Source of the DNA: Streptomyces sp. MUM 178J
GTDB taxonomy: Bacteria; Actinomycetota; Actinomycetes; Streptomycetales; Streptomycetaceae
Direction: 5' to 3'
DNA length: 64,000 bases
Assembly: GCF_022414575.1 (NCBI RefSeq)
Contig: NZ_JADWYQ010000009.1
Coordinates: 62,001 to 126,000, forward strand
The position numbers and the translations under genes are program-made. The notes beneath the pieces were generated by a model. That model was not told the origin of the DNA. It did no database searches and saw nothing but the letters and a program-made list of their open reading frames with translations. Positions 27,504 to 36,591 of the stretch are shown one piece after another; positions within the stretch are counted from its first letter, which is position 1, and each line of letters begins with the position of its first letter.

Positions 27504-28421
27504 CTATCTCAGCGCCGCCCGGATCGCCTCGTCGATCGTCGGGAACGCGAACGAGAAGCCCGACTCCAGCAGCCGCGCCGGCAGCACCCGCTGACCGGTC
27601 AGCACATTCTCCGACATCTCGCCCAGCACGCCCCGCAGCACCGGCGCCGGCACGTTGAACAGCGTCGGACGGTGCAGCACCCGCCCCATCGCCGCGGTGG
27701 CCTCCCCGTTGGTGACCGGCTCAGGGGCCGTCAGATTCACCGGACCCGACAGCGACTCCGCGTCGATCAGATGCCGCAGGGCCGCCACCTCGTCGTGCAG
27801 GGCGATGAAACTCCAGTACTGCCGACCGTCCCCCAGGCGTCCGCCGAGCCCTGCCCTGAACACCGGAAACATCCGCCCCCATGCGCCGCCTTTGCGCGCC
27901 ACCACCAGACCGGTGCGGGAGAAGACCGTGCGCACCCCCGCCTCCTGCGCCGGGGCCGCGGCCTCCTCCCACTCCACGCACACATCCGGCAGAAACCCGT
28001 CCCCCGGCGGGGCGTCCTCGTCCACGGCGCGGTCGCCGGTGTCGCCGTAGTACCCCACGGCACTCCCGGAGACCAGCACTCGCGGCGGCGGGTCCATGGA
28101 CGCCGCGGCCTCTGCGATGGCGGCCGTGCCGAGCACCCGGCTGTCCCGGATCTCCTTGCGGTACGCATCCGTCCAGCGGCGGTCCCCGATCCCCGCCCCC
28201 GCGAGATGCACGATCGCGTCACAACCGGCCAGTCCGGCGACATCGACGTGCTGGCGGTGCGGATCCCATTCCACCTCGTCCGCCGTTCCGGCGGAGCGGC
28301 GGACCAGGCGGACCACCTCGTGCCCGTCCGTCCGCAGTGAGCGGACGAGCGCCGAGCCGATGAGCCCGGTGGAGCCTGTGACGGCGACACGAGAACGTTC
28401 AGATCCCTGCATGAAGCCCAT
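27504..28421 (-). CDS. TIGR01777-family NAD-dependent epimerase
   Basis: 305 residues. The Rossmann start VAVTGSTGLIGSALVRSL, then HLAGAGIGDRRWTDAYRKEI, VLVSGSAVGYYGDTGD (active-site region) and the C-terminal DUF1731 segment PAPVLRGVLGEMSENVLTGQ match the TIGR01777 SDR family; the final FPTIDEAIRAAL is typical. Substrate unknown; the family is often linked with cell-division or sugar-nucleotide genes but has no defined reaction. ATG at 28421 has AGG right before it, and ATG at 28412 with AGGA at a good distance is the likelier start. The stop abuts the 16-bp repeat. Confidence 0.9.
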   Translation of the reverse strand: MGFMQGSERSRVAVTGSTGLIGSALVRSLRTDGHEVVRLVRRSAGTADEVEWDPHRQHVDVAGLAGCDAIVHLAGAGIGDRRWTDAYRKEIRDSRVLGTAAIAEAAASMDPPPRVLVSGSAVGYYGDTGDRAVDEDAPPGDGFLPDVCVEWEEAAAPAQEAGVRTVFSRTGLVVARKGGAWGRMFPVFRAGLGGRLGDGRQYWSFIALHDEVAALRHLIDAESLSGPVNLTAPEPVTNGEATAAMGRVLHRPTLFNVPAPVLRGVLGEMSENVLTGQRVLPARLLESGFSFAFPTIDEAIRAALR

Positions 28422-28456
28422 CCTGCCCTCGGGTCACGCCATGACACAGTGACCGC

Positions 28457-28957
28457 ATGGCCGATTCCCGTATACGTCCCGCACGTCACACCGACGGCAC
28501 AGCCCTCGCCGGACTGGACGCGGCCGTCTGGTCGCCGCTGCACGCCGTACAGCCCCGGCCGGAGCCCCCGTACGCGCCCTTCTTCGACGCGGCCCATCCG
28601 CCGGAGCAGTATCTGGTCGCCGAGGACCCGGCGGACGGCTCCGTCCTCGGATACGTCCGCCTCGGTCTGCCCACTCCGCTCGACTGCAACCGTCATGTCC
28701 GTCAGATCCAGGGTCTGGCCGTCGCCGACCGCGCTCGCGGACGCGGCGTCGGACGGGCGCTGCTGCACGCGGCCTGCGAGGAGGCCCGGCGGCAGGGCGC
28801 GATCCGCATCACGCTGCGCGTCCTCGGCCACAACGCCCCCGCCCGTGCGCTGTACGCGTCGGAGGGTTTCGCCGTCGAGGGCGTGCTGCCCGGGGAGTTC
28901 TTTCTGCACGGGCGGTATGTGGACGATGTGCTGATGGGCCGCGCGCTCGGCGGCTGA
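28457..28957 (+). CDS. GNAT-family N-acetyltransferase
   Basis: 166 residues. GNAT fold: motif A near QIQGLAVADRARGRGVGRALL (acetyl-CoA pyrophosphate loop RGRGVG), then ALYASEGFAVEGVLPGEFF for motif B. Substrate unknown; some relatives act on ribosomal proteins, amino acids or antibiotics. ATG at 28457 lies 36 bases from the divergent epimerase start, so the two promoters overlap. Predicted cytoplasmic. Confidence 0.9.
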   Translation: MADSRIRPARHTDGTALAGLDAAVWSPLHAVQPRPEPPYAPFFDAAHPPEQYLVAEDPADGSVLGYVRLGLPTPLDCNRHVRQIQGLAVADRARGRGVGRALLHAACEEARRQGAIRITLRVLGHNAPARALYASEGFAVEGVLPGEFFLHGRYVDDVLMGRALGG

Positions 28958-28973
28958 CCGCAGCGGGCAGGCC

Positions 28974-29495
28974 CTACGGCTCGCCGAAACGTTCCCACAG
29001 CCGGGGGAACCGGCGTGCCAGAGCCGCGTCGTCGTCGAAGTCGAAGGGAGTGCCGGCCGGCTCCGCCGTCTGCGGCGCGATCCCCAGATCCGGGGCCACC
29101 ACCCCGGTGAGCTGCTCGTACGCCTCGTCGGCCGCGTACCCTAGCTCCTCACCGTCCCCGTCGATGTCCTCGTCGAACTCCTCCAGCAGCTCGGCCAGCG
29201 AGTCCGGATCGTGCACCGCACCCTCGAACACCTCCCGACCCTGGCCGATCAGCCAGCAGCGGAAGTAGTCAAAAGCGTCGTCGCTCGCCCCACCCAGCAG
29301 CACGGCGGCCGCGCCCCACAGATCCCAGATGTACGCGCGGTTGTAGCGCGCCTCGAAGTGGCGGGCGAAGTCCAGCACGGAGTCGGGGTCGAGCCGCAGC
29401 AGCCGCTCGACGAGCAGATCGGCATGGTCCTCGGGGTCGCCCTCGGCGGCCTCGCGAGTGGTGTCCACGATCTCCCAGAACTCCGTCTCGTCCAT
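28974..29495 (-). CDS. DUF4240 protein
   Basis: 173 residues from ATG at 29495; longer frames upstream lack support. It begins MDETEFWEIVDTTREAA and has FDYFRCWLIGQGREVFEGAV, the two best-conserved segments of the DUF4240 family. Acidic and soluble, with a D/E-rich central loop (EEFDEDIDGDGEELGY). Function unknown; related proteins occur in actinobacteria near immunity or stress genes. It is convergent with the GNAT gene with 16 bases between stops. Confidence 0.85.
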   Translation of the reverse strand: MDETEFWEIVDTTREAAEGDPEDHADLLVERLLRLDPDSVLDFARHFEARYNRAYIWDLWGAAAVLLGGASDDAFDYFRCWLIGQGREVFEGAVHDPDSLAELLEEFDEDIDGDGEELGYAADEAYEQLTGVVAPDLGIAPQTAEPAGTPFDFDDDAALARRFPRLWERFGEP

Positions 29496-29617
29496 CACGG
29501 CACAAGCATCGTGGTTGACGGACGGGCGCGCACGCGGAGCCGGGGAAAAGCCGGAGCCAGCCGAAACCGATCGGATAGCGGACAGAGGATGTCGGGTATC
29601 CGTGTCACGGTCGGCGT

Positions 29618-30541
29618 ATGACGACACCCACCAAGGAACTGGCAGGAAGGATCGCCCTCGTCGCCGGCGCGACCCGGGGCGCGGGCCGCGCCATCGCCGT
29701 ACAGCTGGGCGCGGCCGGGGCGACCGTCTATGTGACGGGGCGGACCACACGCGGCAAGGCCAGCGAGGTCGGCCGGACCACGGAGACCATCGAGGAGACC
29801 GCGGAGCTGGTCACCGCGGCGGGCGGCGAGGGGATCGCGATCCCGGCGGACCATCTCGACGTCGAGCAGGTACGGGCGGTCGTCGCCCGGATCGACGGGG
29901 AGCGGGGCCGTCTGGACGTCCTCGTCAACGACGTCTGGGGCGGCGAGCATCTGATCGTCTGGGACACGAAGATGTGGGACACCGAGCTGGAGCGCGGACT
30001 GCGGATGCTGGAACTCGGTGTGAAGACCCACGTCATCACCAGCAGTTGTGCGCTGCCGCTGCTGGTGCGCAACCCGGGCGGACTGGTCGTCGAGGTCACG
30101 GACGGCACGGCCGAGACGAACAAGGGGTTCCGGGAGAACTTCTACTACGACCTCGCGAAGTACGCCCCGATCCGGATGGCGCTGTCCCTGGGCGAGGACC
30201 TCAAGGGCGTGGGCTGCACGGCCGTGTCGATGACACCGGGGTGGCTGCGCTCCGAGCAGATGCTCGACCACTTCGGCGTCACGGAGGAGAACTGGCGCGA
30301 CGCCGTCGACAGGAGTGAGCACTTCGCGATCTCCGAGTCGCCGGTCTTCGTCGGCCGTGCGGTCGCGGCGCTGGCCGCGGACCCGGAGCGGGCGCGCTGG
30401 AACGGCCGGTCGCTGTCCAGCGGGGAGCTGGCGAAGGTGTACGGCTTCACGGACGCGGACGGCAGCCGGCCCGACGCCTGGACGTATATCGAGGAGGTCG
30501 TCAAGGGCGGCGCGAAGGCCACAGCGGACGACTACCGCTGA
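29618..30541 (+). CDS. Short-chain dehydrogenase/reductase
   Basis: 307 residues, longer than classical SDRs (about 250). NAD(P)-binding TGxxxGxG is represented by LVAGATRGAGRAIA, the catalytic Y-x3-K is YYDLAKYA, and the usual NNAG is DVWGG in VLVNDVWGGEHLIVW. The C-terminal extension (about 60 residues) carries GAKATADDYR. Reaction unknown. ATG at 29618 is preceded by ACGGTCGGCGT with no strong ribosome site. Degenerate repeats follow it before the convergent WYL gene. Confidence 0.85.
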   Translation: MTTPTKELAGRIALVAGATRGAGRAIAVQLGAAGATVYVTGRTTRGKASEVGRTTETIEETAELVTAAGGEGIAIPADHLDVEQVRAVVARIDGERGRLDVLVNDVWGGEHLIVWDTKMWDTELERGLRMLELGVKTHVITSSCALPLLVRNPGGLVVEVTDGTAETNKGFRENFYYDLAKYAPIRMALSLGEDLKGVGCTAVSMTPGWLRSEQMLDHFGVTEENWRDAVDRSEHFAISESPVFVGRAVAALAADPERARWNGRSLSSGELAKVYGFTDADGSRPDAWTYIEEVVKGGAKATADDYR

Positions 30542-30640
30542 ATGACCACCGCTGAACGACTGCCGCTGATCGACCATTGCTGAACGACTGCCGCTGACCA
30601 GGTCCCGTACCGCCGCGGTCCCTTTCCGCACCGCTGCCGG

Positions 30641-30711
30641 CCCCTTCTGTGCTGCCGCGGCCGTCCCGTACTGCTGCGCCCCCTTCCGTGCTGCCGCGGC
30701 CGTCCCGTACT
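30641..30711. repeat. 32-bp direct repeat between SDR and WYL genes
   Basis: Two near-identical copies, 30641-30672 and 30680-30711, offset 39 bases, differ at one position. Further degenerate copies of GCTGCCG-rich units occur upstream from 30545. The second copy overlaps the last codons of the WYL regulator gene. Confidence 0.7.
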
Positions 30712-31714
30712 ACGGCCGACTCGTCCCGTACAGCGCCGCCATGCCGCGCGCCGCCGCGGCGAACCGCTCGCGCAGCTCCGGCGGCCCCAGCACTTCGGCC
30801 TCCGGGCCCAGCGACAGCAGCTGGCCCAGCGCGACCTCCAGGGACTCCACCGGGAGGGCGACGGTCACCCGGCCGTGCTCGTCCGGGCCGTCCGCCGCGG
30901 CCAGGGCCTCCTCGGCCGCGGCGCGGTCGGTCGCGTACGGCAGACGGCGGGCGCCCGCCGGGGTCAGCCGCAGCACGGCCTCGGCACGCAGGATGGAGCG
31001 CGCGAACTGCGCCGCGCGCTCCGTCCAGAAGTCCGGCAGATCGAACTCCTCATCCCGTTCGAAACGTTCCTCCGCGGGCTCCGCCGAGCTGAACCGGTCG
31101 ATCCGGTACACCCGGAAGGAGCCCGCCCCGCCCTCCGCACGCGCGCACAGGTACCAGACCCCCGCCTTGAGCACGAGGCCGTACGGCGCGAGCTCCCGCT
31201 CTGCCTCTGCGCCGTACCCGTCGCCCCGCCGGTAGCGGGCCCGCAGCAGCCGGTCGTCCCATACGGCTTCGGCCACCGGCGGCAGCAACTCGGGGGTCGC
31301 CGGCTCCTGGTACCAGCCCGGAGCGTCGAGATGGAAGCGCCGGGCCGCGGAGGCGGAGGCGTCCCGCAGCGACGGCAGCAGCGCCGCCGACACCTTGAGC
31401 CGGGCCGCCGACGCCGCGTCCTGCAGGCCCATCTCCCGCAGGGCGCCGGGCAGCCCGGACAGGAACAGCGCCTCCGCCTCGCTGCGGGCCAGGCCGGTCA
31501 GCCGGGTGCGGTATCCGCCGATCAGGCGATAGCCGCCGGCCCGCCCCCGGTCCGCGTACACCGGAACGCCCGCCTCGGACAGGGCGAGGGCGTCCCGGGC
31601 GACGGTGCGCTCCGACACCTCCAGCTCCCGGGCCAGTTCGGCCCCGGTCATCGAGGGCCTCGACTGCAGAAGCAGCACCATCTTGATCAGGCGGGCAGCG
31701 CGCATGCGGGCCAT
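30710..31714 (-). CDS. WYL-domain HTH transcriptional regulator (DeoR/YafY type)
   Basis: 334 residues from ATG at 31714; TTG 31723 and ATG 31705 are alternatives. N-terminal helix-turn-helix RPSMTGAELARELEVSERTV, then TVARDALALSEAGVPVYADRGRAGGYRL. The middle WYL domain is at about residues 140-215 (ELAPYGLVLKAGVWYLCARA, the WY..C..R core) and the C-terminal WCX domain follows. WYL proteins bind nucleic acids or small ligands; the target is not visible. Its start lies inside the remains of a MerR gene, suggesting that the ancestor of the two was a divergent or tandem pair. Confidence 0.88.
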   Translation of the reverse strand: MARMRAARLIKMVLLLQSRPSMTGAELARELEVSERTVARDALALSEAGVPVYADRGRAGGYRLIGGYRTRLTGLARSEAEALFLSGLPGALREMGLQDAASAARLKVSAALLPSLRDASASAARRFHLDAPGWYQEPATPELLPPVAEAVWDDRLLRARYRRGDGYGAEAERELAPYGLVLKAGVWYLCARAEGGAGSFRVYRIDRFSSAEPAEERFERDEEFDLPDFWTERAAQFARSILRAEAVLRLTPAGARRLPYATDRAAAEEALAAADGPDEHGRVTVALPVESLEVALGQLLSLGPEAEVLGPPELRERFAAAARGMAALYGTSRP

Positions 31715-31839
31715 TGTCCCCAAAGGCCCCGGCGGCCCCGGCCGGCCCGATCCGGCCCGGACTGCCAGGGGCCGCTGGACCGCCGGGGCTGTCGGACCTG
31801 CCCCACGGAGAGCGCCCGCGCCGGCGGGGCCGCCGGTCT

Positions 31840-31974
31840 CTGGGCCGCCGCATAGCGGCGGTAGCCGGTGAAGGGGTCGGTGCGGGCGGGGCGCAGCAGC
31901 CCGATGGCGTCGTAGTGGCGCAGCATGCGGGCCGACACACGTCCGTGTCTGGCGAAGTCTCCGATGGTGAACAT
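31840..31974 (-). pseudogene. MerR-family regulator, N-terminal remnant
   Basis: ATG at 31974 opens MFTIGDFARHGRVSARMLRH, then YDAIGLLRPARTDPFTGYRR and YAAAQ: a complete MerR DNA-binding domain start with the TGYRRY wing. Homology stops at about residue 45; the frame then continues as low-complexity sequence to 31687 and overlaps the WYL start. The dimerisation helix and effector domain are missing, so the protein is truncated. The promoter-type motif upstream is still present. Confidence 0.75.
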
Positions 31975-31992
31975 GACCCCCTCACTCCACGC

Positions 31993-32015
31993 CCTCACAC
32001 GGTGTCAAGGTCAAG
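31993..32015 (-). promoter_or_regulatory. MerR-type promoter motif
   Basis: Read leftward, CTTGACCTTGACACCGTGTG precedes the MerR remnant. The TTGACCTTGACAC half with an imperfect inverted repeat is characteristic of MerR-autoregulated promoters in actinobacteria. It is conserved although the gene is broken. Confidence 0.5.
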
Positions 32016-32152
32016 GGTCGCCCATGTCGTCGGCGCGCCGGGCCGCACATCGCACGCTAACGTTCAGTCAGTGCAAAGCAGGGCATACCGGATGAGCCGG
32101 GCCGACGGAGCATCAAACCGTGTAAGAGGACAGCGCGAGCAAGGACGCCCCC

Positions 32153-33685
32153 ATGACCAACCAGCCTCGTGAGCAGTGGTCCACCCGTACAGGGTTCCTG
32201 CTGGCTGCCATCGGCTCGGCCATCGGGCTCGGCAATATCTGGCGCTTTCCCGCGATCACATACGAGAACGGCGGCGGCGCGTTCCTCCTCCCCTATCTGG
32301 TAGCCCTGCTCACCGCGGGCATCCCCGTGCTGATCATGGAGTACTCGATCGGCCGCAAGTACCGGATGTCCCCGCCGGCCGCGCTGCGCCGGATGGCCCG
32401 CCCCGCCGAGGTCATCGGCTGGTGGCAGGTCGTCATCTGCTTCGTCATCGCCACCTACTACGCGGTCATCCTCGCCTGGGCCGTGCGCTACGTCGGGTTC
32501 TCCGCCGACCAGGCATGGGGCGACGACCCCGAGGGGTTCCTCTTCGGGGACTTCCTGGAGGTCGCGGAGGCGCCCGGCATGATCTCCGGCTATGTGACCG
32601 CGGTGATCTGGCCGCTGATCGCCGTCTGGGTGGTCGTGCTGGTCATCCTGGCATTCGGAGTACGCCGCGGCATCGAACGGGCGAACAAGGTCTTCATCCC
32701 GCTGCTGGTGCTGTTCTTCGTCATCCTGGTGATCCGGGCGCTCACCCTGGACGGTGCGGCGGAGGGCCTCGACGCGCTCTTCGCGCCCGACTGGTCGGAG
32801 CTGGACAACGGCAGCGTCTGGGTCGCCGCCTACGGCCAGATCTTCTTCTCCCTGTCCATCGGCTTCGGCATCATGGTCACCTACGCCTCCTACCTGGGGC
32901 GGCGCGCGGACCTCACCGGCTCCGCGATGGTCGCGGGCTTCGCCAACAGCTCCTTCGAGATCCTGGCGGGCATCGGCGTCTTCGCCACGCTGGGCTTTAT
33001 GGCCGCGCAGGCGGGGGTGCCGGTCGACGAGGTGGCCAGCGCGGGGCTAGGACTCGCCTTCGTCGCCTTCCCGGCCGTCATCTCCGAGATGCCCGCCGGC
33101 AGCTTCTTCGGGGTGCTGTTCTTCGTCTCGCTGGTGATCGCGGGACTGTCCTCGCTGATCTCCATCGTGCAGGTCGTCGTCTCGGCGGTGCAGGACCGCA
33201 CCGGCATCCGCCGCATCCCCGCGGTCTTCGGCGTCGGCGGTCTGGTGGCCCTCGCCTCCATCCTGCTGTTCCCGACCGACGAGGGGCTGTTCCTGCTGGA
33301 CGCCTCAGACCACTTCGTCAACCAGTACGGCATCGCCCTCGCCGCCCTGGTCAGCGTGGTCGTGATCGCCTGGGTGCTGCGCAAGCTCCCGGAACTGCAG
33401 CAGAACGCGGACGCGACCTCCGCCATCAGGCTCGGCCACTGGTGGCGGATCTGCCTGGGCCTCATCACACCGCTCGTCCTCGGCTGGATGATGGTCGACA
33501 GCCTGCGTCAGGAGTTCGATGAGAACTACGAGGGCTACTCCACCGAGTTCCTGCTCAGCGCCGGCTGGAGCGTCGCGATCGGCGCGCTGCTCATCGGAGT
33601 CATCCTCACCCTGATGCCGTGGAAGGCCGGCGGTGAGGACATCGACCTCGACATGGAGGCCCCCGTCGAGAGGAAGGAGCCCTGA
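32153..33685 (+). CDS. Sodium-dependent NSS-family transporter
   Basis: 510 residues, about 11-12 transmembrane helices. N-terminal NSS signature RTGFLLAAIGSAIGLGNIWR (Na+ and substrate site in helix 1), FPAITYENGGGAFLLPYL, and a later VAAYGQIFFSLSIGFGIMVT helix. Typically an amino-acid:sodium symporter in the plasma membrane; bacterial members include alanine and methionine transporters. The gene is followed by the 45-residue MetS-type subunit with a one-base overlap, as in the MetPS methionine/alanine uptake system of corynebacteria, so an amino-acid substrate is likely. ATG at 32153. Confidence 0.92.
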   Translation: MTNQPREQWSTRTGFLLAAIGSAIGLGNIWRFPAITYENGGGAFLLPYLVALLTAGIPVLIMEYSIGRKYRMSPPAALRRMARPAEVIGWWQVVICFVIATYYAVILAWAVRYVGFSADQAWGDDPEGFLFGDFLEVAEAPGMISGYVTAVIWPLIAVWVVVLVILAFGVRRGIERANKVFIPLLVLFFVILVIRALTLDGAAEGLDALFAPDWSELDNGSVWVAAYGQIFFSLSIGFGIMVTYASYLGRRADLTGSAMVAGFANSSFEILAGIGVFATLGFMAAQAGVPVDEVASAGLGLAFVAFPAVISEMPAGSFFGVLFFVSLVIAGLSSLISIVQVVVSAVQDRTGIRRIPAVFGVGGLVALASILLFPTDEGLFLLDASDHFVNQYGIALAALVSVVVIAWVLRKLPELQQNADATSAIRLGHWWRICLGLITPLVLGWMMVDSLRQEFDENYEGYSTEFLLSAGWSVAIGALLIGVILTLMPWKAGGEDIDLDMEAPVERKEP

Positions 33686-33822
33686 TGTCCGCCAGCGCCA
33701 TCGTCATGATGATCGTCGCGATCGTCATCGTCTGGGGCGGACTGGTTGCGGCCATCATCCGGCTGCGCAGCCACGCCCCCGAACCGGAACCTCCGCCGCC
33801 GGGAGTCCGCCCCGCGGAGTGA
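33685..33822 (+). CDS. MetS-type small NSS transporter subunit
   Basis: 45 residues from ATG at 33685, overlapping the transporter stop by one base (TGATG) and preceded by GGAAGGAG. One hydrophobic helix (VMMIVAIVIVWGGLVAAIIR), then a short cytoplasmic tail (HAPEPEPPPPGVRPAE). Size, topology and position match MetS, the essential small subunit of the MetP transporter. It is easy to miss because of its size. Likely needed for stability or activity of the larger protein. Confidence 0.8.
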   Translation: MSASAIVMMIVAIVIVWGGLVAAIIRLRSHAPEPEPPPPGVRPAE

Positions 33823-33835
33823 CCGCGGTACACGT

Positions 33836-33882
33836 GCAACGGGTGCGGCTCCCGCCCGAAGGAAGGAGGCCGCACCCGTTGC
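33836..33882. terminator. Terminator between metS-like gene and aceE
   Basis: A 14-bp perfect stem GCAACGGGTGCGGC (33836-33849) and its complement (33869-33882), with a 19-base loop. It sits between convergent genes only 75 bases apart and may serve both. Confidence 0.8.
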
Positions 33883-33897
33883 GCTGTGCCTGTCGGC

Positions 33898-36591
33898 TCA
33901 GAGGCCGTAGCGCTCGCGCGCCTCCTTCACCGCGGAGGCCGGAACCTCGCCGCGCCGGGCGAGCTGCGCCAGCGCCGCCACGACGATCGACTGCGCGTCG
34001 ACGCCGAAGTGGCGGCGGGCCGCCTGACGGGTGTCGGACAGGCCGAAGCCGTCCGTGCCGAGCGAGGAGTAGTCCTGCTCCACCCACTGGCTGATCTGGT
34101 CCGGCACCTGGCGCATCCAGTCGCTGACCGCCAGCACCGGGCCGGGTGCGCCCTCCAGCGCCCGGGTGACGTACGGGGTCCGCTGCTCGCCGCGCAGCAG
34201 CGCCTCGTCGCACTCCAGCGCGTCCCGGCGCAGCTCGCCCCACGAGGTGGCGGACCAGACGTCCGCCGCGACGCCCCAGTCGGCGGCGAGCAGCCGCTGC
34301 GCCTCAAGCGCCCAGTGGATCGCCGTGCCCGACGCGAGAAGCTGGAGCCGCGGGGCGTCGGCCGCCGCCGACTCGGCCTCCTTGAAGCGGTACAGCCCCT
34401 TGACGATGCCCTCCTCGACGCCCTCCGGCATCGCGGGCTGCGGCATCGGCTCGTTGTAGACCGTCAGGTAGTAGAAGACGTTCGAGTCCTCACCCGGGGC
34501 GGTCTCGCCGTACATCCGGCGCAGACCCTCCTTGACGATCACCGCGATCTCGTAGGCGAACGCCGGGTCGTAGTTGAGCGAAGCCGGGTTGGTGGCCGCG
34601 ATCAGATGCGAGTGGCCGTCCGCGTGCTGCAGGCCTTCACCGGTCAGGGTGGTGCGGCCGGCGGTCGCACCCACGATGAAGCCCTTGCCCAGCTGGTCGG
34701 CGAGCTGCCACATCTGGTCGCCGGTGCGCTGCCAGCCGAACATCGAGTAGAAGATGTAGAAGGGGATCATCGTCTCGCCGTGCGTCGCGTACGACGTCGC
34801 GGCGGCGATGAAGTCGGCCATGGCGCCGGCCTCGGTGATCCCCTCATTGAGGATCTGGCCGTCCTTGGCCTCCTTGTAGTACATCAGCTGGTCGCGGTCG
34901 ACCGGCTCGTACGTCTGGCCCAGGGGCGAGTAGATGCCCGCGGACGGGAACAGCGACTCCATGCCGAAGGTGCGGGCCTCGTCCGGAACGATCGGCACCC
35001 AGCGCCTGCCGGTCTGCTTGTCCCGCATCAGGTCCTTCACCAGGCGGACGAACGCCATGGTGGTGGCCATCTCCTGCTTGCCGGAGCCCTTCATCAGCGC
35101 CTTGAAGGCGCGCTCCTCGGGCGCGGGCAGGGGAGCGACGGGGTGGACACGGCGGGCCGGGGCCGGGCCGCCGAGGGCCGCGCGGCGCTCCTGGAGGTAG
35201 CGGACCTCGGGGGAGTCGGCGCCGGGGTGGCCGTACGGCACCTGGCCGTCGGCGAAGGCGCTGTCGGCGATCGGGAGCCCGAGCAGGTCGCGCATGTCCT
35301 TGAACTCTTCGACCGACAGCTTCTTCATCTGGTGGTTGGCGTTCTTGGACTCGAAGCCCTTGCCGAGCGTGTGGCCCTTCACCGTCTGGGCGAGGATCAC
35401 GGTCGGCGCGCCCTTGTGCGCGAGCGCCGCGCGGTAGGCCGCGTACACCTTGCGGGGCTCGTGGCCGCCGCGGGAGAAGTGGAAGCACTCGGCGATCTTC
35501 GCGTCGCTCAGCAGCTTGCCGAGCTCCGCGAGCGCGGGCTCGGAGCCGAAGAAGTGCTCGCGGATGTACGCCACGTCCCGCGTCGCGTACGTCTGGAACT
35601 GCGCGTCCGGCACCTGGCGCAGCCTGCGCACCAGCGCGCCCGTGGCGTCGAGGGCGAACAGCTCGTCCCAGGCGGAGCCCCAGAGCGTCTTGACGACGTT
35701 CCAGCCGGCGCCGCGGAACTGGGCCTCCAGCTCCTGCACGATCTTGAAGTTGGCGCGGACGGGGCCGTCGAGGCGCTGGAGGTTGCAGTTGACGACAAAC
35801 GTCAGATTGTCCAGCTGCTCACGGGCGGCGAGGGCGAGTGCCGCGGTCGACTCGGGCTCGTCCATCTCGCCGTCGCCGAGGAACGCCCAGACGTGGGAGC
35901 CGGACGTGTCCTTGATGCCTCGGCCCGCCAGGTAGCGGTTGAACCGCGCCTGGTAGATCGCGGAGAGCGGGCCGAGGCCCATGGAGACCGTGGGGAACTC
36001 CCACAGCCAGGGCAGCCGGCGCGGGTGCGGATAGGAGGGCAGGCCCTCGCCGCCGGCCTCCTGGCGGAAGTTGTCCAGGTGGGCCTCGGAGAGGCGGCCG
36101 TCGAGGAACGCGCGGGCGTAGACGCCGGGAGAGGCGTGGCCCTGGATGTAGAGCTGGTCGCCCGAGCTGTCGGTTTCCTTGCCGCGGAAGAAGTGGTTGA
36201 AGCCGGTCTCGTACAGCCAGGCGGCGGAGGCGAAGGTGGCGATATGGCCGCCGACGCCGTGGCGGGAGCTGCGGGTGACCATCGCGGCCGCGTTCCAGCG
36301 GTTCCACGCGGTGATGCGGGCTTCCAGCTCCGCGTCGCCGTCGAACTCGCCGAACGAGCCCTCGGCGGAGGTGGGGATGGTGTTGACGTAGTCCGTCTCC
36401 AGCAGGCTGGGCAGCGGGACCCCGGAGGTCTCGGCGTGCTGAAGCGTGCGACGCATCAGGTACGCGGCGCGGTGGGGGCCGGCATGCTCTGCGACGGCGT
36501 CGAGAGAGGCCGCCCACTCGGCGGTCTCCTCGGCGTCGCGGTCCGGGAGCTGATCGAGCTCGCTCGGAAGCTTGCCTACGGGGTCGGTCAT
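33898..36591 (-). CDS. aceE: Pyruvate dehydrogenase E1 component (homodimeric)
   Basis: Thiamine-diphosphate enzyme that decarboxylates pyruvate and passes the acetyl group to lipoyl E2. 897 residues from ATG at 36591 (a longer frame to 37314 is GC shadow). The ThDP/Mg site is [20 protein letters not shown] followed by NCNLQ; substrate and dimer segments include [19 protein letters not shown] [11 protein letters not shown] and [18 protein letters not shown]. Complete at the C-terminus. It works with an E2 and the shared E3 (Lpd), whose genes are nearby. Convergent with the NSS transporter, 593 bases from the GntR gene. Confidence 0.97.
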   Translation of the reverse strand: MTDPVGKLPSELDQLPDRDAEETAEWAASLDAVAEHAGPHRAAYLMRRTLQHAETSGVPLPSLLETDYVNTIPTSAEGSFGEFDGDAELEARITAWNRWNAAAMVTRSSRHGVGGHIATFASAAWLYETGFNHFFRGKETDSSGDQLYIQGHASPGVYARAFLDGRLSEAHLDNFRQEAGGEGLPSYPHPRRLPWLWEFPTVSMGLGPLSAIYQARFNRYLAGRGIKDTSGSHVWAFLGDGEMDEPESTAALALAAREQLDNLTFVVNCNLQRLDGPVRANFKIVQELEAQFRGAGWNVVKTLWGSAWDELFALDATGALVRRLRQVPDAQFQTYATRDVAYIREHFFGSEPALAELGKLLSDAKIAECFHFSRGGHEPRKVYAAYRAALAHKGAPTVILAQTVKGHTLGKGFESKNANHQMKKLSVEEFKDMRDLLGLPIADSAFADGQVPYGHPGADSPEVRYLQERRAALGGPAPARRVHPVAPLPAPEERAFKALMKGSGKQEMATTMAFVRLVKDLMRDKQTGRRWVPIVPDEARTFGMESLFPSAGIYSPLGQTYEPVDRDQLMYYKEAKDGQILNEGITEAGAMADFIAAATSYATHGETMIPFYIFYSMFGWQRTGDQMWQLADQLGKGFIVGATAGRTTLTGEGLQHADGHSHLIAATNPASLNYDPAFAYEIAVIVKEGLRRMYGETAPGEDSNVFYYLTVYNEPMPQPAMPEGVEEGIVKGLYRFKEAESAAADAPRLQLLASGTAIHWALEAQRLLAADWGVAADVWSATSWGELRRDALECDEALLRGEQRTPYVTRALEGAPGPVLAVSDWMRQVPDQISQWVEQDYSSLGTDGFGLSDTRQAARRHFGVDAQSIVVAALAQLARRGEVPASAVKEARERYGL

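Noticed and set aside
24835..27594. Rightward open frame of 919 codons
   Set aside because: Overlaps the NsdA-like and FAD-enzyme genes, runs through the 16-bp repeat, and has no known domain.
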